64,000 nucleotides of DNA. Origin: Roseovarius spongiae (GTDB lineage Bacteria; Pseudomonadota; Alphaproteobacteria; Rhodobacterales; Rhodobacteraceae). The stretch spans positions 682,001 to 746,000 of the forward strand of contig NZ_RAPE01000002.1 of the NCBI RefSeq assembly GCF_003651245.1. Reading direction: 5' to 3'. Below, in pieces: positions 26,315 through 36,767 of this stretch (its first letter is position 1; every line of letters starts with the position of its first letter). The notes under the pieces were generated by a model. That model saw only the letters and a program-made list of their open reading frames with translations, was not told the origin of the DNA and made no database searches. A program made the position numbers and the translations under genes.

Positions 26315-27654
26315 TGGACGGCACGGTTCTCGTCGCGGATGACGACCGCACGATCCGCACGGTGTTGACGCAGGCGCTGACGCGGGCGGGGTGCCGGGTG
26401 CACGCGACCTCGTCGCTGACCACTCTGATGCGCTGGGTCGGCGAGGGGCTGGGCGACGCGGTGATATCCGACGTGGCGATGCCCGACGGCAACGGGCTCG
26501 AGATGCTGCCGGCGATCGCGGACAAGCGCCCCGGCCTGCCGGTGATCGTGATCTCGGCGCAGAACACGATCATGACCGCGATCCGCGCCGCCGAGGTCGA
26601 CGCCTTCGACTACCTGCCCAAGCCGTTCGACCTGCCGGACCTGATGAAGCGGGTGGCCCGCGCGCTCGACGCGCGGCGCGCGCCCGGCGCCCGCGCCGCG
26701 CCCGCGACCGAGCGGCCCGAGGAACTGCCGCTGATCGGGCGCAGCGAGGCGATGCAGCAGGTGTATCGCCTGGCTGCGCAGGTGGTGAACGCGGATATGC
26801 CGCTGCTCATCACCGGGGAGTCGGGAACCGGAAAATCGCTGATCGCGCGGGCGCTGCACGACCTGTCGGACCGCCGCGCGCTGCCCTTCGTCGCCGTGAC
26901 CCCGCTTGATCTGCGTGACGCCGAAGCGTCGGCGCGGGTCCTGGCGCGCGCGGGCGGCGGCGCCGTCCTGCTCGAAGAAGTGGCGGAGTTCGACGCGGAC
27001 GCGCAGGGTCATATCGTGCGGATGATGGAGGTGCCGATCGAGGCCGCCCCGCGCTTCATCGCCACCGGCCGGTTCGACGCGCCGGAACGGGTGCGCGACG
27101 ATCTTTACCATCGCCTGAGCGGGGCGCTGCTCGACATGCCGCCGCTGCGCGCGCGGCGCGACGACATCCCGCTGCTCATCGCGCATTTCCTGGGACGGGC
27201 GGCTGCCGACGGCCTGCCCAAGCGGCGCATGTCAGACGCCGCGCTGGACATGTTGCGCGCACGGAACTGGCCCGGCAACGTACGCGAGCTCGAGAACACC
27301 GTGCGCCGCGCGGCGATGAACGCCCGCGCCGAGGAGATCGGTTGCGACGACATCGCGCCCCTGCCGACAGAGCGCCCCCCCGCGCGCGCGCCGAATGACG
27401 GCGAGACCCTGTCGGAAACCGTGGCGCAGCATCTCAGGCGGTATTTCGATCTGCATGACGGGATGCCGCCCGCCGCCGGGCTTTACGGGCGAATCCTGCG
27501 CGAAGTGGAACTGCCCCTGATCGAGATCGCGCTCGACGCCACCGGCGGAAACCAGGCGAAATGCGCCGAGCTTCTGGGCATGAACCGCAATACCCTGCGC
27601 AAGAAGATGAGCGATCTGGATATTCGCGTGACACGCCGCCGCAAGTTGATGTAA
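26314..27654 (+). CDS. ntrC: Nitrogen regulator NtrC, sigma-54-independent type
   Basis: A 446-residue response regulator. The receiver domain has [13 protein letters not shown] (Asp at about 53) and LPKPFD. The AAA+ domain has Walker [10 protein letters not shown] (about 168-175), but the sigma-54-contacting GAFTGA loop is absent: after [16 protein letters not shown] the sequence goes straight to [14 protein letters not shown], where Walker B reads LLEE instead of LDE. A Fis-type helix-turn-helix ends the protein ([21 protein letters not shown]). This is the architecture of Rhodobacter capsulatus NtrC, which is known to activate with the sigma-70 enzyme. Expected targets are nitrogen-assimilation genes such as glnBA and nif/amtB; those lie outside the window. 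Confidence 0.95.
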   Translation: MDGTVLVADDDRTIRTVLTQALTRAGCRVHATSSLTTLMRWVGEGLGDAVISDVAMPDGNGLEMLPAIADKRPGLPVIVISAQNTIMTAIRAAEVDAFDYLPKPFDLPDLMKRVARALDARRAPGARAAPATERPEELPLIGRSEAMQQVYRLAAQVVNADMPLLITGESGTGKSLIARALHDLSDRRALPFVAVTPLDLRDAEASARVLARAGGGAVLLEEVAEFDADAQGHIVRMMEVPIEAAPRFIATGRFDAPERVRDDLYHRLSGALLDMPPLRARRDDIPLLIAHFLGRAAADGLPKRRMSDAALDMLRARNWPGNVRELENTVRRAAMNARAEEIGCDDIAPLPTERPPARAPNDGETLSETVAQHLRRYFDLHDGMPPAAGLYGRILREVELPLIEIALDATGGNQAKCAELLGMNRNTLRKKMSDLDIRVTRRRKLM

Positions 27655-27752
27655 AACGGCAACATGCTGTGGCGCAAAAGGGGCAATGATCCCGCAACGC
27701 CGCAGCATGTTGTGGGTCGGCACGCATCGTGCGGCAAGTTTTGGGGGGAGCA

Positions 27753-30014
27753 GTGGTCGCCAAGGCGCGCAGATTTACCTGGGAGCGGATCGCGCGCCTG
27801 CGCCGCTGGCGGCGGTTGCAGACGGTCATGACCTTCGGCCTCGTGGTGCTGGGGCCGCTGCTGGCGCTGCTCACCTTCCTCGTGATGGGGCCGCTCGACC
27901 AGGGCGCGCATTCCAAGGCGCTGCGCATCGTCCTGCTGGCCGACCTGATCTACGTGATCGTGATTGCCGCGCTCGTGCTGCAACGGGTCGTGCAGATGAT
28001 CGCCGCGCGGCGCAACCAGTCGGCCGGTTCGCGGCTGCACCTGCGGCTCACCGGCGTTTTCGCGATCATGGCGTTGCTGCCGACGGTGATGGTGGCCGTC
28101 TTCGCCACGCTGTCGGTCAACATGGGGCTCGAGGCGTGGTTCTCGGACCGCGTCGGGCGGGTGGTCAGCAACTCGGTCGCCGCCGCCGAGGCCTATGAGG
28201 AAGAGCACCGCCGCGACCTCATCACCGACGCGCGCGTGCTGGCCTCGATCATCGACGCGACCAAGCGCGCGACCGTGTTCCTCGACGATGGCGACATCCG
28301 CAAGGTGCTGAGCGAAGGCCAGCGCGAAATCCAGCGCGGGCTGCGCGAGGCTTTCGTGATCGACGGCACCGGCGAGATCCGCGCGCGCGGGCAGAGCTCC
28401 TACCTCTTCGACTACGAGGAACCGACGCGCGAACAGATCCAGCAGTCGCTGGAGGAAGGCGTGATCGTCATCCAGGACTGGGACAATGACGAATTCCGCG
28501 CCCTGATGCCGCTGCGCACCATCCCCGACCGTTTCCTCTACGTGAGCCGCAACGTCGATGGCGACATTCTCGACCTGCTGGACGACACCAAGGAAACGGC
28601 CGTCTTCTACCAGCAACGCGAGAGCGAGCGCGGCCGCGTGCTGTTCGAATTCGGGCTGCTCTATCTCGGCTTCGCGGTGATCCTGATCCTCGCCTCGGTC
28701 TGGCTGGGCCTGTGGTTCGCCGAACGGCTGGCGCGGCCCGTGGGCCGGCTCACCAGCGCGGCGCAGCGTGTGGGCGAGGGCGATCTCGACACCCAGGTGC
28801 GCGAGGAGGAGGGCAACGACGAGATCGCGCAGCTTTCCACCTATTTCAACCAGATGACCCGCCAGCTGAAGGCGCAGCGCGCGCGGCTCCTGACCAATAC
28901 CGAACAGATCGAGCGCCGCCGCCGCCTCTTTGATTCGGTGCTGGGGTCGGTGTCCTCGGGGGTGGTGGGACTGGATGCGAAGGGGCGCGTCACCTTCGTC
29001 AACCGCGCGGCGGAGCGGCTGCTCGACTGGCAGGAGGACCGCCAATCGGTCGATCTCAGCGTCGCGGTGCCGGAATTCGCCGAGATCTTCCAGCGGCTGC
29101 GGCGCAACCCGACCGGCTTCGTGCAGGAAGAGGTGCGCGTCACCCGCGGCGGCGCGCAGGAACACCTGTTAGTGCGGATCTCGACCCGGCGGACCGACGC
29201 GGGCAAGCGCGAGGGCTATGTCGTGGCCTTCGACGACGTGACCGACCTCGTCAGTGCGCAGCGCATGGCCGCCTGGGGCGACGTCGCGCGCCGCATCGCG
29301 CATGAAATCAAGAACCCGCTCACCCCGATCAAGCTCAGCGCAGAGCGCACCCAGCGCAAGTTCTCGAAGCTTTTGGGCGAGAAGGACGCCGAGGCGCTGG
29401 CGCAGCTGACCGGCGTGATCGTGCGCCAGACCGACGACCTGCGCCGCATCGTCGACGAATTCTCGAAGTTCGCGCGGATGCCCGAACCCGAGCGCAAGCC
29501 CGAGAGCCTCACGCGGCTGTTACGCGAAGCGGTGACGCTTCAGGAGGCGGGCCAGCCCGATGTGCGCTTCGAGACCGAGATCACGGACGATCCGCTCTGG
29601 GTGGACGTGGACGCGACGATGATCAGCCAGGCGCTGACGAACCTTATCAAGAACGCCGGGGAAGCCACGGAAACACTACGGGAAAACGGCCGCGCGCCCG
29701 AAGGGTTCGCGCCCACCATCCGGATTGGCTGCGCCGCCATCGGGACGCGCGCGGAAATCCGCATCGCGGATAACGGCGTCGGGTTGCCCGAGGACCGCTC
29801 GCGGCTGTTCGAACCCTACGTGACCACGCGCGACAAGGGCACGGGACTTGGCCTGCCCATTGTCAAGAAGATCATCGAGGAGCATGGCGGCCAGTTGACG
29901 CTGTCGGATGCCGAACCATTCACCAAGGGCGCGCATGTGGGCGCGATGGCGGTGATCACGCTGGAACTGGCGCAGGCGGAAGCGGCGCCGGACACCATCA
30001 GAGAGGCGGGGTAG
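27753..30014 (+). CDS. ntrY: NtrY-like transmembrane sensor histidine kinase
   Basis: A 753-residue membrane sensor. Hydrophobic segments lie near TFGLVVLGPLLALLTFLVMG, LADLIYVIVIAALVL, GVFAIMALLPTVMVAVFATL, and after a periplasmic region YLGFAVILILASVWLGLWF. A HAMP domain (RPVGRLTSAAQRVGEGDLDT), a PAS domain (GVVGLDAKGRVTFVNRAAER), the H-box [20 protein letters not shown] and an ATPase domain (NLIKNAGEATE; GTGLGLPIVKK) follow. It phosphorylates NtrX, and the pair senses redox or nitrogen state in relatives. The GTG at 27753 is preferred over one at 27729 because GGGGGGAG precedes it. Confidence 0.94.
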   Translation: MVAKARRFTWERIARLRRWRRLQTVMTFGLVVLGPLLALLTFLVMGPLDQGAHSKALRIVLLADLIYVIVIAALVLQRVVQMIAARRNQSAGSRLHLRLTGVFAIMALLPTVMVAVFATLSVNMGLEAWFSDRVGRVVSNSVAAAEAYEEEHRRDLITDARVLASIIDATKRATVFLDDGDIRKVLSEGQREIQRGLREAFVIDGTGEIRARGQSSYLFDYEEPTREQIQQSLEEGVIVIQDWDNDEFRALMPLRTIPDRFLYVSRNVDGDILDLLDDTKETAVFYQQRESERGRVLFEFGLLYLGFAVILILASVWLGLWFAERLARPVGRLTSAAQRVGEGDLDTQVREEEGNDEIAQLSTYFNQMTRQLKAQRARLLTNTEQIERRRRLFDSVLGSVSSGVVGLDAKGRVTFVNRAAERLLDWQEDRQSVDLSVAVPEFAEIFQRLRRNPTGFVQEEVRVTRGGAQEHLLVRISTRRTDAGKREGYVVAFDDVTDLVSAQRMAAWGDVARRIAHEIKNPLTPIKLSAERTQRKFSKLLGEKDAEALAQLTGVIVRQTDDLRRIVDEFSKFARMPEPERKPESLTRLLREAVTLQEAGQPDVRFETEITDDPLWVDVDATMISQALTNLIKNAGEATETLRENGRAPEGFAPTIRIGCAAIGTRAEIRIADNGVGLPEDRSRLFEPYVTTRDKGTGLGLPIVKKIIEEHGGQLTLSDAEPFTKGAHVGAMAVITLELAQAEAAPDTIREAG

Positions 30015-30023
30015 GAACAGGAA

Positions 30024-31436
30024 ATGAGCGATATTCTGATCGTAGACGACGAACGCGATATCCGCGAACTGATCTCGGATATCCTCGAGGACGAGGGCTT
30101 CGAGACGCGGCTCGCGGGCAATTCGGACGACGCGATGGCCGCCGTGGCCGAAGAGCCGCCGGCGCTGCTGATCCTCGATATCTGGCTCAAGGACAGCAAC
30201 ATGGACGGGATCGACATCCTGAAGGCCGTGAAGCGCGATTATCCGGAGGTGCCGGTCGTCATCATCTCGGGGCATGGCAATATCGAGATCGCGGTCGCGG
30301 CGATCAAGCAGGGCGCCTATGACTTCATCGAAAAGCCGTTCAACATCGACCAGTTGATGGTGGTGATCCGGCGCGGCATGGAGACCAGCCGCCTGCGCCG
30401 CGAGAACCAGAGCCTCAAGCGCCGCGAAACCGGCCCGGCCGAGATGATGGGCGAAAGCAGCGTGTTCCGCGCGCTGGTGGGGCAGCTCGACAAGGTCACG
30501 CGCTCGAACGGGCGGGTGATGCTGTCCGGCCCGGCGGGCAGCGGCAAGGAACTGGCGGCGCGCTACATTCACGTCAATTCGAACCGCGCGGGCGGCCCCT
30601 TCGTCACCGTCGGCTGCGCCTCGATCGAGGCCGGGCGCATGGAGGAAGTGCTCTTCGGGCGCGAGAGCGAGGAGCGCGGCGTCGAACCCGGCCTGCTCGA
30701 AGAGGCCAATGGCGGCGTGATCTATTTCGACGAGGTGGCCGACATGCCGCCCGGCACCCAATCCAAGATCCTGCGCGTGCTGGTCGATCAGCAGTTCCTG
30801 CGGGTGGGCGGCGCCGACAAGGTACAGGTCGATCTGCGCGTCATCAGCTCCACCAGCCGCGACCTCGAGGCCGAAATCGCCGCAGAGCGGTTCCGCCGGG
30901 AGCTCTATCATCGTCTCAACGTGGTGCCGATCAATGTGCCATCGCTCGAGGAGCGGCGCGACGACATCCCGCTGCTGGCCGAATACTTCATCGAGATGCT
31001 GCACAAGACCCAGGGCCTGCCCCTGCGCAAGCTGAGCGCGGAGGCGAACGCATTGCTCCAGACCATGCCCTGGCCCGGCAACGTGCGCCAGTTGCGCAAC
31101 ATGATCGAGCGCGTGCTGATCCTTGGCGACAGCGGCGGCGAGATCGAGGCGCAGGAACTGCCCGGCGAAGCGCCGAGCGCCCCGGAAAGCGGACGGGTGG
31201 TGCTGTCCGGCTCGCTCGCGACCCTGCCGCTGCGCGAGGCCCGCGAGGCGTTCGAGCGCGAATACCTGCTGACGCAGATCAACCGGTTCGGCGGCAATAT
31301 CAGCCGCACGGCCGAATTCGTCGGCATGGAGCGCAGCGCCCTGCACCGCAAGCTGAAATCGTTGGGCGTCGTCACCTCGGCCAAGTCAGGCGCGCGCGTG
31401 GCCAAGTTCGCCGGGGGCGACGCGGCGCCGGGCTGA
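30024..31436 (+). CDS. ntrX: Response regulator NtrX (lacking GAFTGA)
   Basis: A 470-residue partner of NtrY. The receiver has LLILDIWLKDSNMDG (Asp near 52) and FIEKPFN. The AAA+ domain has Walker A SGPAGSGKE (about 168-176) and Walker B GGVIYFDEVADMPPG. Between them, where sigma-54 activators have FGHEKGAFTGA, this protein reads FGRESEERGVEPG, so the sigma-54 contact loop is missing here too. The C-terminus has a Fis-type HTH (GGNISRTAEFVGMERSALHRK). Starts 9 nt after ntrY. Like NtrC it is probably sigma-54-independent. Confidence 0.94.
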   Translation: MSDILIVDDERDIRELISDILEDEGFETRLAGNSDDAMAAVAEEPPALLILDIWLKDSNMDGIDILKAVKRDYPEVPVVIISGHGNIEIAVAAIKQGAYDFIEKPFNIDQLMVVIRRGMETSRLRRENQSLKRRETGPAEMMGESSVFRALVGQLDKVTRSNGRVMLSGPAGSGKELAARYIHVNSNRAGGPFVTVGCASIEAGRMEEVLFGRESEERGVEPGLLEEANGGVIYFDEVADMPPGTQSKILRVLVDQQFLRVGGADKVQVDLRVISSTSRDLEAEIAAERFRRELYHRLNVVPINVPSLEERRDDIPLLAEYFIEMLHKTQGLPLRKLSAEANALLQTMPWPGNVRQLRNMIERVLILGDSGGEIEAQELPGEAPSAPESGRVVLSGSLATLPLREAREAFEREYLLTQINRFGGNISRTAEFVGMERSALHRKLKSLGVVTSAKSGARVAKFAGGDAAPG

Positions 31437-31444
31437 CCCGCGCT

Positions 31445-32077
31445 TCAGAGCGACGCGCGCGGTATCGGGCGGTAGCGGCCCGCGGGGCCGATGCCCTCCC
31501 ACAGCGCGAAGTCGGGGGCGAACTTGCGCCGCAGCCGCTCCTCCGTGTCCGGCTCCAGCGCAAGCGGCTCAGCGGCGGAGGCGTTGCGCCGCTCCACCTC
31601 GATGCGGCAGCCGAGGCGCTCCTCGAGAAAGCCGAGGAGTCCCGCCTGGTCCTCGTAGCGGAAGAGATGCGTGACCGCCGTGCCGTTGCGGGTCGGCTCG
31701 AGAAACTTGGACTGGGCGCCGACATTGGCGTGGGCGGGCGTCTGGCCGCGCATGTAGTCCCGCACGAACGCGTCGAAATCGATTCCGGCGGTGCTGTTGG
31801 CGCGCCCGTCGAGAAACGGCCGCTGGCGATAGCGATACCAGCTTCCCAGCCAGCTGATTGGCTCTCGCATGACCGCCATGACCGTCAGATTTCCGCCGAT
31901 GAACTTCTCGAGCGCGGGGCGAAAGAAGCGATTGTAGCGAAACACCGGCGAATGTTTGAGCTCGGGCGGATCGGCGATGATCATCGACGCCTTGTCTCCA
32001 AGGGCGGCCTGCCAGGCGGTCGTGCCGGTCTTGGGGACTGACAGGAACACCAGTTTCTGCTTGGAAAACACCAACAT
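31445..32077 (-). CDS. Sulfotransferase family protein
   Basis: A 210-residue cytoplasmic protein with the 5'-phosphosulfate loop FLSVPKTGTTAWQAALG (PKTGTT at about 15-20) and a 3'-phosphate region MAVMREPISWLGSWYRYR. These are hallmarks of PAPS-dependent sulfotransferases, though the rest is divergent and the acceptor (carbohydrate, lipid or none) is unknown. It lies between ntrX and recA, both on the other strand, so it is a solitary accessory-type insertion between two core loci. No signal peptide. Confidence 0.82.
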   Translation of the reverse strand: MLVFSKQKLVFLSVPKTGTTAWQAALGDKASMIIADPPELKHSPVFRYNRFFRPALEKFIGGNLTVMAVMREPISWLGSWYRYRQRPFLDGRANSTAGIDFDAFVRDYMRGQTPAHANVGAQSKFLEPTRNGTAVTHLFRYEDQAGLLGFLEERLGCRIEVERRNASAAEPLALEPDTEERLRRKFAPDFALWEGIGPAGRYRPIPRASL

Positions 32078-32203
32078 ATCTTCGCGCGATCCCCGTCCGG
32101 CAAGCTCGTTTTCGCGCGTAAACTACTCTTTAACGCATTTGCGAAAAAGTGGCGATATGAACAATCGTCTTGAAATGTTCTCATTTTGTCTGCATGTAGA
32201 GGA

Positions 32204-32218
32204 GAACAAGAAGTGAAC
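32204..32218 (+). promoter_or_regulatory. LexA (SOS) box upstream of recA
   Basis: GAAC-AAGAAGT-GAAC is a perfect match to the direct-repeat LexA site of alphaproteobacteria (GAAC-N7-GAAC or its complement GTTC-N7-GTTC). It lies 54 nt upstream of the recA start. A degenerate second copy, GTTC-TCATTTT-GTCT (32177-32191), sits just upstream. Confidence 0.8.
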
Positions 32219-32271
32219 GAAAGCGGCGATTGTCGCGCATGGCAGGGTATGGAATAAGGATGGCAACTGGA

Positions 32272-33348
32272 ATGGCAACGGCAGATTTACTCAGCATGGA
32301 CAGCAAGAAAAGCGCGGACAAGCAGAAGGCGCTCGACAGCGCGCTGGCGCAGATCGAACGGCAGTTCGGCAAGGGCTCGATCATGAAACTGGGCGGCGAC
32401 AACGCCATCCAGGACATCGAGGCGACCTCGACCGGCTCGCTCGGGCTCGACATCGCGCTCGGCATCGGCGGGTTGCCCAAGGGCCGGGTGGTCGAGATTT
32501 ACGGACCCGAAAGCTCGGGCAAGACGACGCTGACGCTGCATTGCGTCGCCGAGGAACAGAAGAAGGGCGGGGTTTGCGCCTTCGTCGACGCCGAACACGC
32601 GCTCGATCCGCAATACGCCAGGAAGCTGGGCGTGGATCTCGATGAATTGCTGATCTCGCAGCCCGACACGGGTGAGCAGGCGCTCGAGATTGTCGACACG
32701 CTGGTGCGCTCGGGCGCCGTCAGCATGGTGGTGGTCGATTCGGTCGCCGCCCTTACCCCGAAGTCCGAGCTCGAGGGGGACATGGGCGACAGCAGCGTCG
32801 GCGTGCACGCCCGTCTGATGAGCCAGGCGATGCGCAAGCTCACCGGCTCGATCAACCGCACCAAGTGCACGGTGATCTTCATCAACCAGATCCGCATGAA
32901 GATCGGCGTCATGTTCGGCAGCCCCGAGACGACGACGGGCGGCAACGCGCTCAAGTTCTACAGCTCCGTGCGGCTCGACATCCGGCGCATCGGCGCGCTC
33001 AAGGACCGCGACGAGGTGGTCGGCAACGCCACCCGCGTCAAGGTGGTCAAGAACAAGGTCGCGCCGCCCTTCAAGCAGGTCGAGTTCGACATCATGTATG
33101 GCGAAGGGATCTCGAAGATGGGCGAATTGCTCGACCTCGGCGTGAAGGCCGGCGTGGTCGAGAAATCCGGCAGCTGGTTCAGCTACGGGGACGAACGGAT
33201 CGGGCAGGGGCGCGAGAACGCCAAGACCTTCCTCAAGGAGAACGGCAGCACCGCGCTCGAGATCGAGGACAAGATCCGCGCGGCCCACGGGCTCGACTTC
33301 GACATGCCGGAAGGATCCTCCGGCGACAGCGACATACTCGAGGCGTAA
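32272..33348 (+). CDS. recA: Recombinase RecA
   Basis: A 358-residue recombinase. Walker A is [14 protein letters not shown] (78-85), [14 protein letters not shown] follows, and [20 protein letters not shown] is the Walker B and L1 region; [20 protein letters not shown] contains L2. Three in-frame ATGs compete; the one at 32272 is chosen because AAGGA precedes it by 11 nt and [13 protein letters not shown] matches other Rhodobacteraceae RecA. Controlled by the LexA box upstream. An imperfect hairpin after the stop probably ends the transcript. Confidence 0.97.
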   Translation: MATADLLSMDSKKSADKQKALDSALAQIERQFGKGSIMKLGGDNAIQDIEATSTGSLGLDIALGIGGLPKGRVVEIYGPESSGKTTLTLHCVAEEQKKGGVCAFVDAEHALDPQYARKLGVDLDELLISQPDTGEQALEIVDTLVRSGAVSMVVVDSVAALTPKSELEGDMGDSSVGVHARLMSQAMRKLTGSINRTKCTVIFINQIRMKIGVMFGSPETTTGGNALKFYSSVRLDIRRIGALKDRDEVVGNATRVKVVKNKVAPPFKQVEFDIMYGEGISKMGELLDLGVKAGVVEKSGSWFSYGDERIGQGRENAKTFLKENGSTALEIEDKIRAAHGLDFDMPEGSSGDSDILEA

Positions 33349-33372
33349 CGCCCCGCCACCAGGCGAATCGGG

Positions 33373-33402
33373 AGGCCCGGATGCACGCCGCATGCCGGGC
33401 CT
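33373..33402 (+). terminator. Hairpin terminator after recA
   Basis: AGGCCCGG-ATGC (33373-33384) and GCAT-G-CCGGGCCT (33390-33402) form a 12-bp stem with one bulged G and a 5-nt loop, 25 nt after the recA stop. Only a short U-run follows (CTTCACTT). Confidence 0.6.
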
Positions 33403-33475
33403 TCACTTGCGGTGGACAGGGCGGGCGCAGGCGGCTAGACGGGAGGCCTCACGCGCCACGCCGAAAGACACCGCC

Positions 33476-36139
33476 ATGCCGACGCTAAACGAAATCCGCT
33501 CGACCTTCCTCGATTTCTTCGAACGCAACGACCACCGCGTTGTCGAAAGCTCTCCGCTCGTGCCGCGCAACGACCCGACCCTGATGTTCACCAACTCGGG
33601 CATGGTGCAGTTCAAGAACCTTTTCACCGGGGTCGAGCATCGCGACTACACCCGCGCAACCACCAGCCAGAAATGCGTGCGCGCGGGCGGCAAGCATAAC
33701 GATCTTGATAATGTCGGCTATACCGCGCGCCATCATACCTTCTTTGAAATGCTGGGGAATTTCAGCTTTGGCGACTATTTCAAGGACGAGGCGATCCGCC
33801 TCGCCTGGGAGTTGCTGACCCGCGATTTCGGGCTTGACGCCTCCCGGCTTCTCGTCACCGTCTTTCATACCGACGACGAGGCGGCGGCGATCTGGAAGAA
33901 GGTGGCCGGCCTCCCGGACGAGCGGATCATCCGCATCGCCTCGGATGACAACTTCTGGTCGATGGGCGCGACCGGCCCCTGCGGCCCGTGTTCGGAGGTA
34001 TTCTACGACCACGGACCCGGCATCTGGGGCGGCCCGCCAGGCAGCGCCGAGGAGGACGGCGATCGCTTCATCGAGATCTGGAACCTCGTCTTCATGCAGA
34101 ACGAGCGGCTCAGCGACGGCACGATGCGCGACCTCGACATGCAGTCGATCGACACCGGCATGGGGCTTGAGCGGATCGGCGCGCTGTTGCAGGGCAAGCA
34201 CGACAACTACGACACGGATCTCATGCGCGCCCTGATCGAGGCCAGCGCGCATGTCACCAACAGTGATGCGGACGGGCCCGGCAACGTGCATCACCGGGTG
34301 ATCGCGGACCATCTGCGCTCAACTTCCTTCCTGATCGCGGACGGGGTGATGCCCTCGAACGAGGGGCGCGGCTACGTGCTGCGCCGGATCATGCGCCGCG
34401 CCATGCGCCACGCGCACCTTCTGGGCGCGAAGGATCCGGTGATGTATCGCTTGGTCCCCGCGCTGGTGGCGCAGATGGGCCAGGCGTTCAGCGAACTCGG
34501 CCGCGCGCAGCCGCTGATCGAGGAGACGTTGAAGCTCGAGGAGACGCGCTTTCGTCAGACGCTCGACCGCGGGCTGAACCTGCTTGACGCGGCGCTCGAC
34601 GACCTGCCGGCCGGCGCCGATCTGCCGGGCGAGACGGCGTTCAAACTCTATGACACCTTCGGCTTTCCGCTCGATCTCACGCAGGACGCGCTGCGCGAGA
34701 AGGGGCGCGGCGTCGACACCGAAGGGTTCGACAGCGCCATGGCAGAGCAGAAGGCCAAGGCGCGCGCCGCCTGGGCAGGTTCCGGCGAAGCGGCGGATCA
34801 GGGCGTGTGGTTCGACCTCGCCGAGCGCCACGGCGCGACCGACTTCCTCGGCTACGACACCGAGAGCGCCGAAGGCGAGATCCTCGCGCTCGTGCGCGAC
34901 GGGGCGACGGTGTCCTCCGCGAAGACGGGCGACGAGGTGCAGATCGTGCTCAACCAGACGCCGTTCTACGCCGAGGCCGGCGGGCAGGTCGGCGACAGCG
35001 GCGTGCTGCGCACCGACGGCGCACGCGCCCGGATCAAGGATACGCGCAAGGTGGCCGGCGTCTTCATCCATGTGGCCGAAGTGACGGAAGGCGCGCTGAA
35101 CGCGGGCGACGCCGCCGTGCTCGAGGTCGATCACGCGCGGCGCACCGCGATCCGCGCCAACCATTCGGCGACGCATCTGCTGCACGAGGCGCTGCGCCGC
35201 GCGCTCGGCGATCACGTGGCGCAGCGCGGCAGCCTCAACGACGCCGACCGGCTGCGCTTCGACTTCAGCCACGCCAAGGCGCTGACCCCGGACGAACTCC
35301 AGCAGGTCGAGGACGAGGTCAACGCCTTCATCCGCCAGAACGCCGCCGTCGAGACGCGCATCATGCCGCCCGACGCCGCCCGCGACCTGGGCGCGCAGGC
35401 GCTCTTTGGCGAGAAATACGGCGACGAGGTGCGCGTCGTGTCGATGGGCGCGCAGGATGGTTCGGGCAAGGGCGCGGACGGACGGACCTACTCGATCGAG
35501 CTTTGCGGCGGCACGCATGTGCGGCGCACCGGGGATATCGGCCTTTTCACGCTCTTGAACGACACGGCCTCAAGCGCGGGCGTGCGCCGGATCGAGGCGC
35601 TGACCGGGGCGGCGGCGCTGCGGCATCTGGGCGCGCAGGCCCGGCGCATGGGCGCGATCGCGCTCGACCTCAAGGCGCAGCCCGAAGAGGCGCCGGGCCG
35701 CGTGCGCGCGCTCATGGACGAGCGCAGGGCGCTCGCCAACGAGGTGGCGCAGTTGCGGCGCGAGCTGGCGCTCGCCGGCGGCGCGGGGCAGGGCGGAGGC
35801 GCCGCGCCCGAGGACGTGGGCGGCGTGCCCTTCCTCGCGCAGGTGTTGAGCGGCGTGTCCGGCAAGGATCTGCCCGCGCTCATCGATGAGCATAAGGCGC
35901 GGCTTGACCGCGGCGCGGTGCTGCTGATCGCGGACACGGGCGGCAAGGCCGCCGTCGCCGCGGGCGTCACCCCGGATCTGACCGAGCGCGTCTCGGCCGT
36001 CGACCTCGTGCGCGCGGCGGTGGCGGAACTTGGCGGCAAGGGCGGTGGTGGACGCCCCGACATGGCGCAGGGCGGCGGCCCCGACGCCGGACGCGCCGAG
36101 GCCGCGATCGCCGCCGCGAAAACCCTGCTGAAAGGATAG
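33476..36139 (+). CDS. alaS: Alanyl-tRNA synthetase
   Basis: An 887-residue class II synthetase. The catalytic core starts [18 protein letters not shown] and includes [17 protein letters not shown]; the editing domain has the zinc motif [14 protein letters not shown] and later [17 protein letters not shown] with the metal-binding Cys/His. A C-Ala oligomerisation domain ends the protein ([16 protein letters not shown]). Length is normal. It starts 128 nt after recA and is followed after 3 nt by the DUF1330 gene. Confidence 0.97.
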   Translation: MPTLNEIRSTFLDFFERNDHRVVESSPLVPRNDPTLMFTNSGMVQFKNLFTGVEHRDYTRATTSQKCVRAGGKHNDLDNVGYTARHHTFFEMLGNFSFGDYFKDEAIRLAWELLTRDFGLDASRLLVTVFHTDDEAAAIWKKVAGLPDERIIRIASDDNFWSMGATGPCGPCSEVFYDHGPGIWGGPPGSAEEDGDRFIEIWNLVFMQNERLSDGTMRDLDMQSIDTGMGLERIGALLQGKHDNYDTDLMRALIEASAHVTNSDADGPGNVHHRVIADHLRSTSFLIADGVMPSNEGRGYVLRRIMRRAMRHAHLLGAKDPVMYRLVPALVAQMGQAFSELGRAQPLIEETLKLEETRFRQTLDRGLNLLDAALDDLPAGADLPGETAFKLYDTFGFPLDLTQDALREKGRGVDTEGFDSAMAEQKAKARAAWAGSGEAADQGVWFDLAERHGATDFLGYDTESAEGEILALVRDGATVSSAKTGDEVQIVLNQTPFYAEAGGQVGDSGVLRTDGARARIKDTRKVAGVFIHVAEVTEGALNAGDAAVLEVDHARRTAIRANHSATHLLHEALRRALGDHVAQRGSLNDADRLRFDFSHAKALTPDELQQVEDEVNAFIRQNAAVETRIMPPDAARDLGAQALFGEKYGDEVRVVSMGAQDGSGKGADGRTYSIELCGGTHVRRTGDIGLFTLLNDTASSAGVRRIEALTGAAALRHLGAQARRMGAIALDLKAQPEEAPGRVRALMDERRALANEVAQLRRELALAGGAGQGGGAAPEDVGGVPFLAQVLSGVSGKDLPALIDEHKARLDRGAVLLIADTGGKAAVAAGVTPDLTERVSAVDLVRAAVAELGGKGGGGRPDMAQGGGPDAGRAEAAIAAAKTLLKG

Positions 36140-36142
36140 ATC

Positions 36143-36430
36143 ATGCCCGCACTCTGGATAGGCCACGTGACCGTCACCGACGAAGAGGCCTACGGCCGCT
36201 ACGCCGCGCTCGCTGGGCCGGCCATCGCCAAGCATGGCGGCCATTTCATCGCCCGCGGCGGACGCTACGTGCAGTTCGAGGGCAAGGCCCGCCCGCGCAA
36301 CGTGGTCGCCCGGTTCCCGAGCCTCGAGGCTGCCGAAGCCTGTTACAACTCGCCCGAATACCAGGAGGCGCTGAGCCACGCGCGCGACGCTTCCGAACGC
36401 GAACTGATGGCGGTCGAAACCGACGAGTGA
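36143..36430 (+). CDS. DUF1330 family protein
   Basis: A 95-residue dimeric alpha-beta barrel protein. ALWIGHVTVTDEEAYGRYAA and PSLEAAEACYNSPEYQEALS (with the family's SPEYQ) identify DUF1330. Its function is unknown; the fold is shared with heme-degrading and small oxygenase-like proteins. It starts 3 nt after alaS, so it is in the same transcript. Confidence 0.9.
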   Translation: MPALWIGHVTVTDEEAYGRYAALAGPAIAKHGGHFIARGGRYVQFEGKARPRNVVARFPSLEAAEACYNSPEYQEALSHARDASERELMAVETDE

Positions 36431-36431
36431 T

Positions 36432-36446
36432 GCGGGACGGTCCCGC
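36432..36446 (+). terminator. Small hairpin after the DUF1330 gene
   Basis: GCGGGA-CGG-TCCCGC directly follows the stop codon; a 6-bp stem with a 3-nt loop and no U-run. Could contribute to termination of the alaS transcript, weakly supported. Confidence 0.35.
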
Positions 36447-36767
36447 GTCCCTCGCAAGGGTGCGATCTGCCGATTCTCGCCTCTCGCGCGCACATTTGGG
36501 GGCCGTCAGTGATGGGAATCGAGCCGCTTGCCGCGTTTTCGCGAATCACTCCGCGCCGCGGACTGTTTCGCAAACTGACGCTGCGGGCGTCTTGACCATT
36601 GATTGTTTCAACTTGGAAGACAGTTAGAATTCAAATACTTACCCGCTTCGCGGCAAAACTATTGCGCGATAGCCACAGTTTGGCTGGTTTCGTCTGAATT
36701 TCGCCGTTTACCGTTCTGGCCCCTCCTGACTGCGGTATTTGCCGTCGCCGCGCCGCGATCACTTTTT
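36447..36767. other. Gene-free stretch before the PAxY protein genes
   Basis: With its flanks this is the only gap above 300 bp between genes (36431-36804). No reading frame with a coding look is seen on either strand. The part from about 36590 to 36700 is clearly AT-richer than its surroundings, as expected of a promoter region, but I find no -35/-10 pair good enough to call. A palindrome closes it at 36768-36785. Confidence 0.6.

Noticed and set aside
32157..32216. 19-codon frame ([19 protein letters not shown]) before recA
   Set aside because: It runs through the promoter region and the LexA box and has no ribosome site; likely chance.
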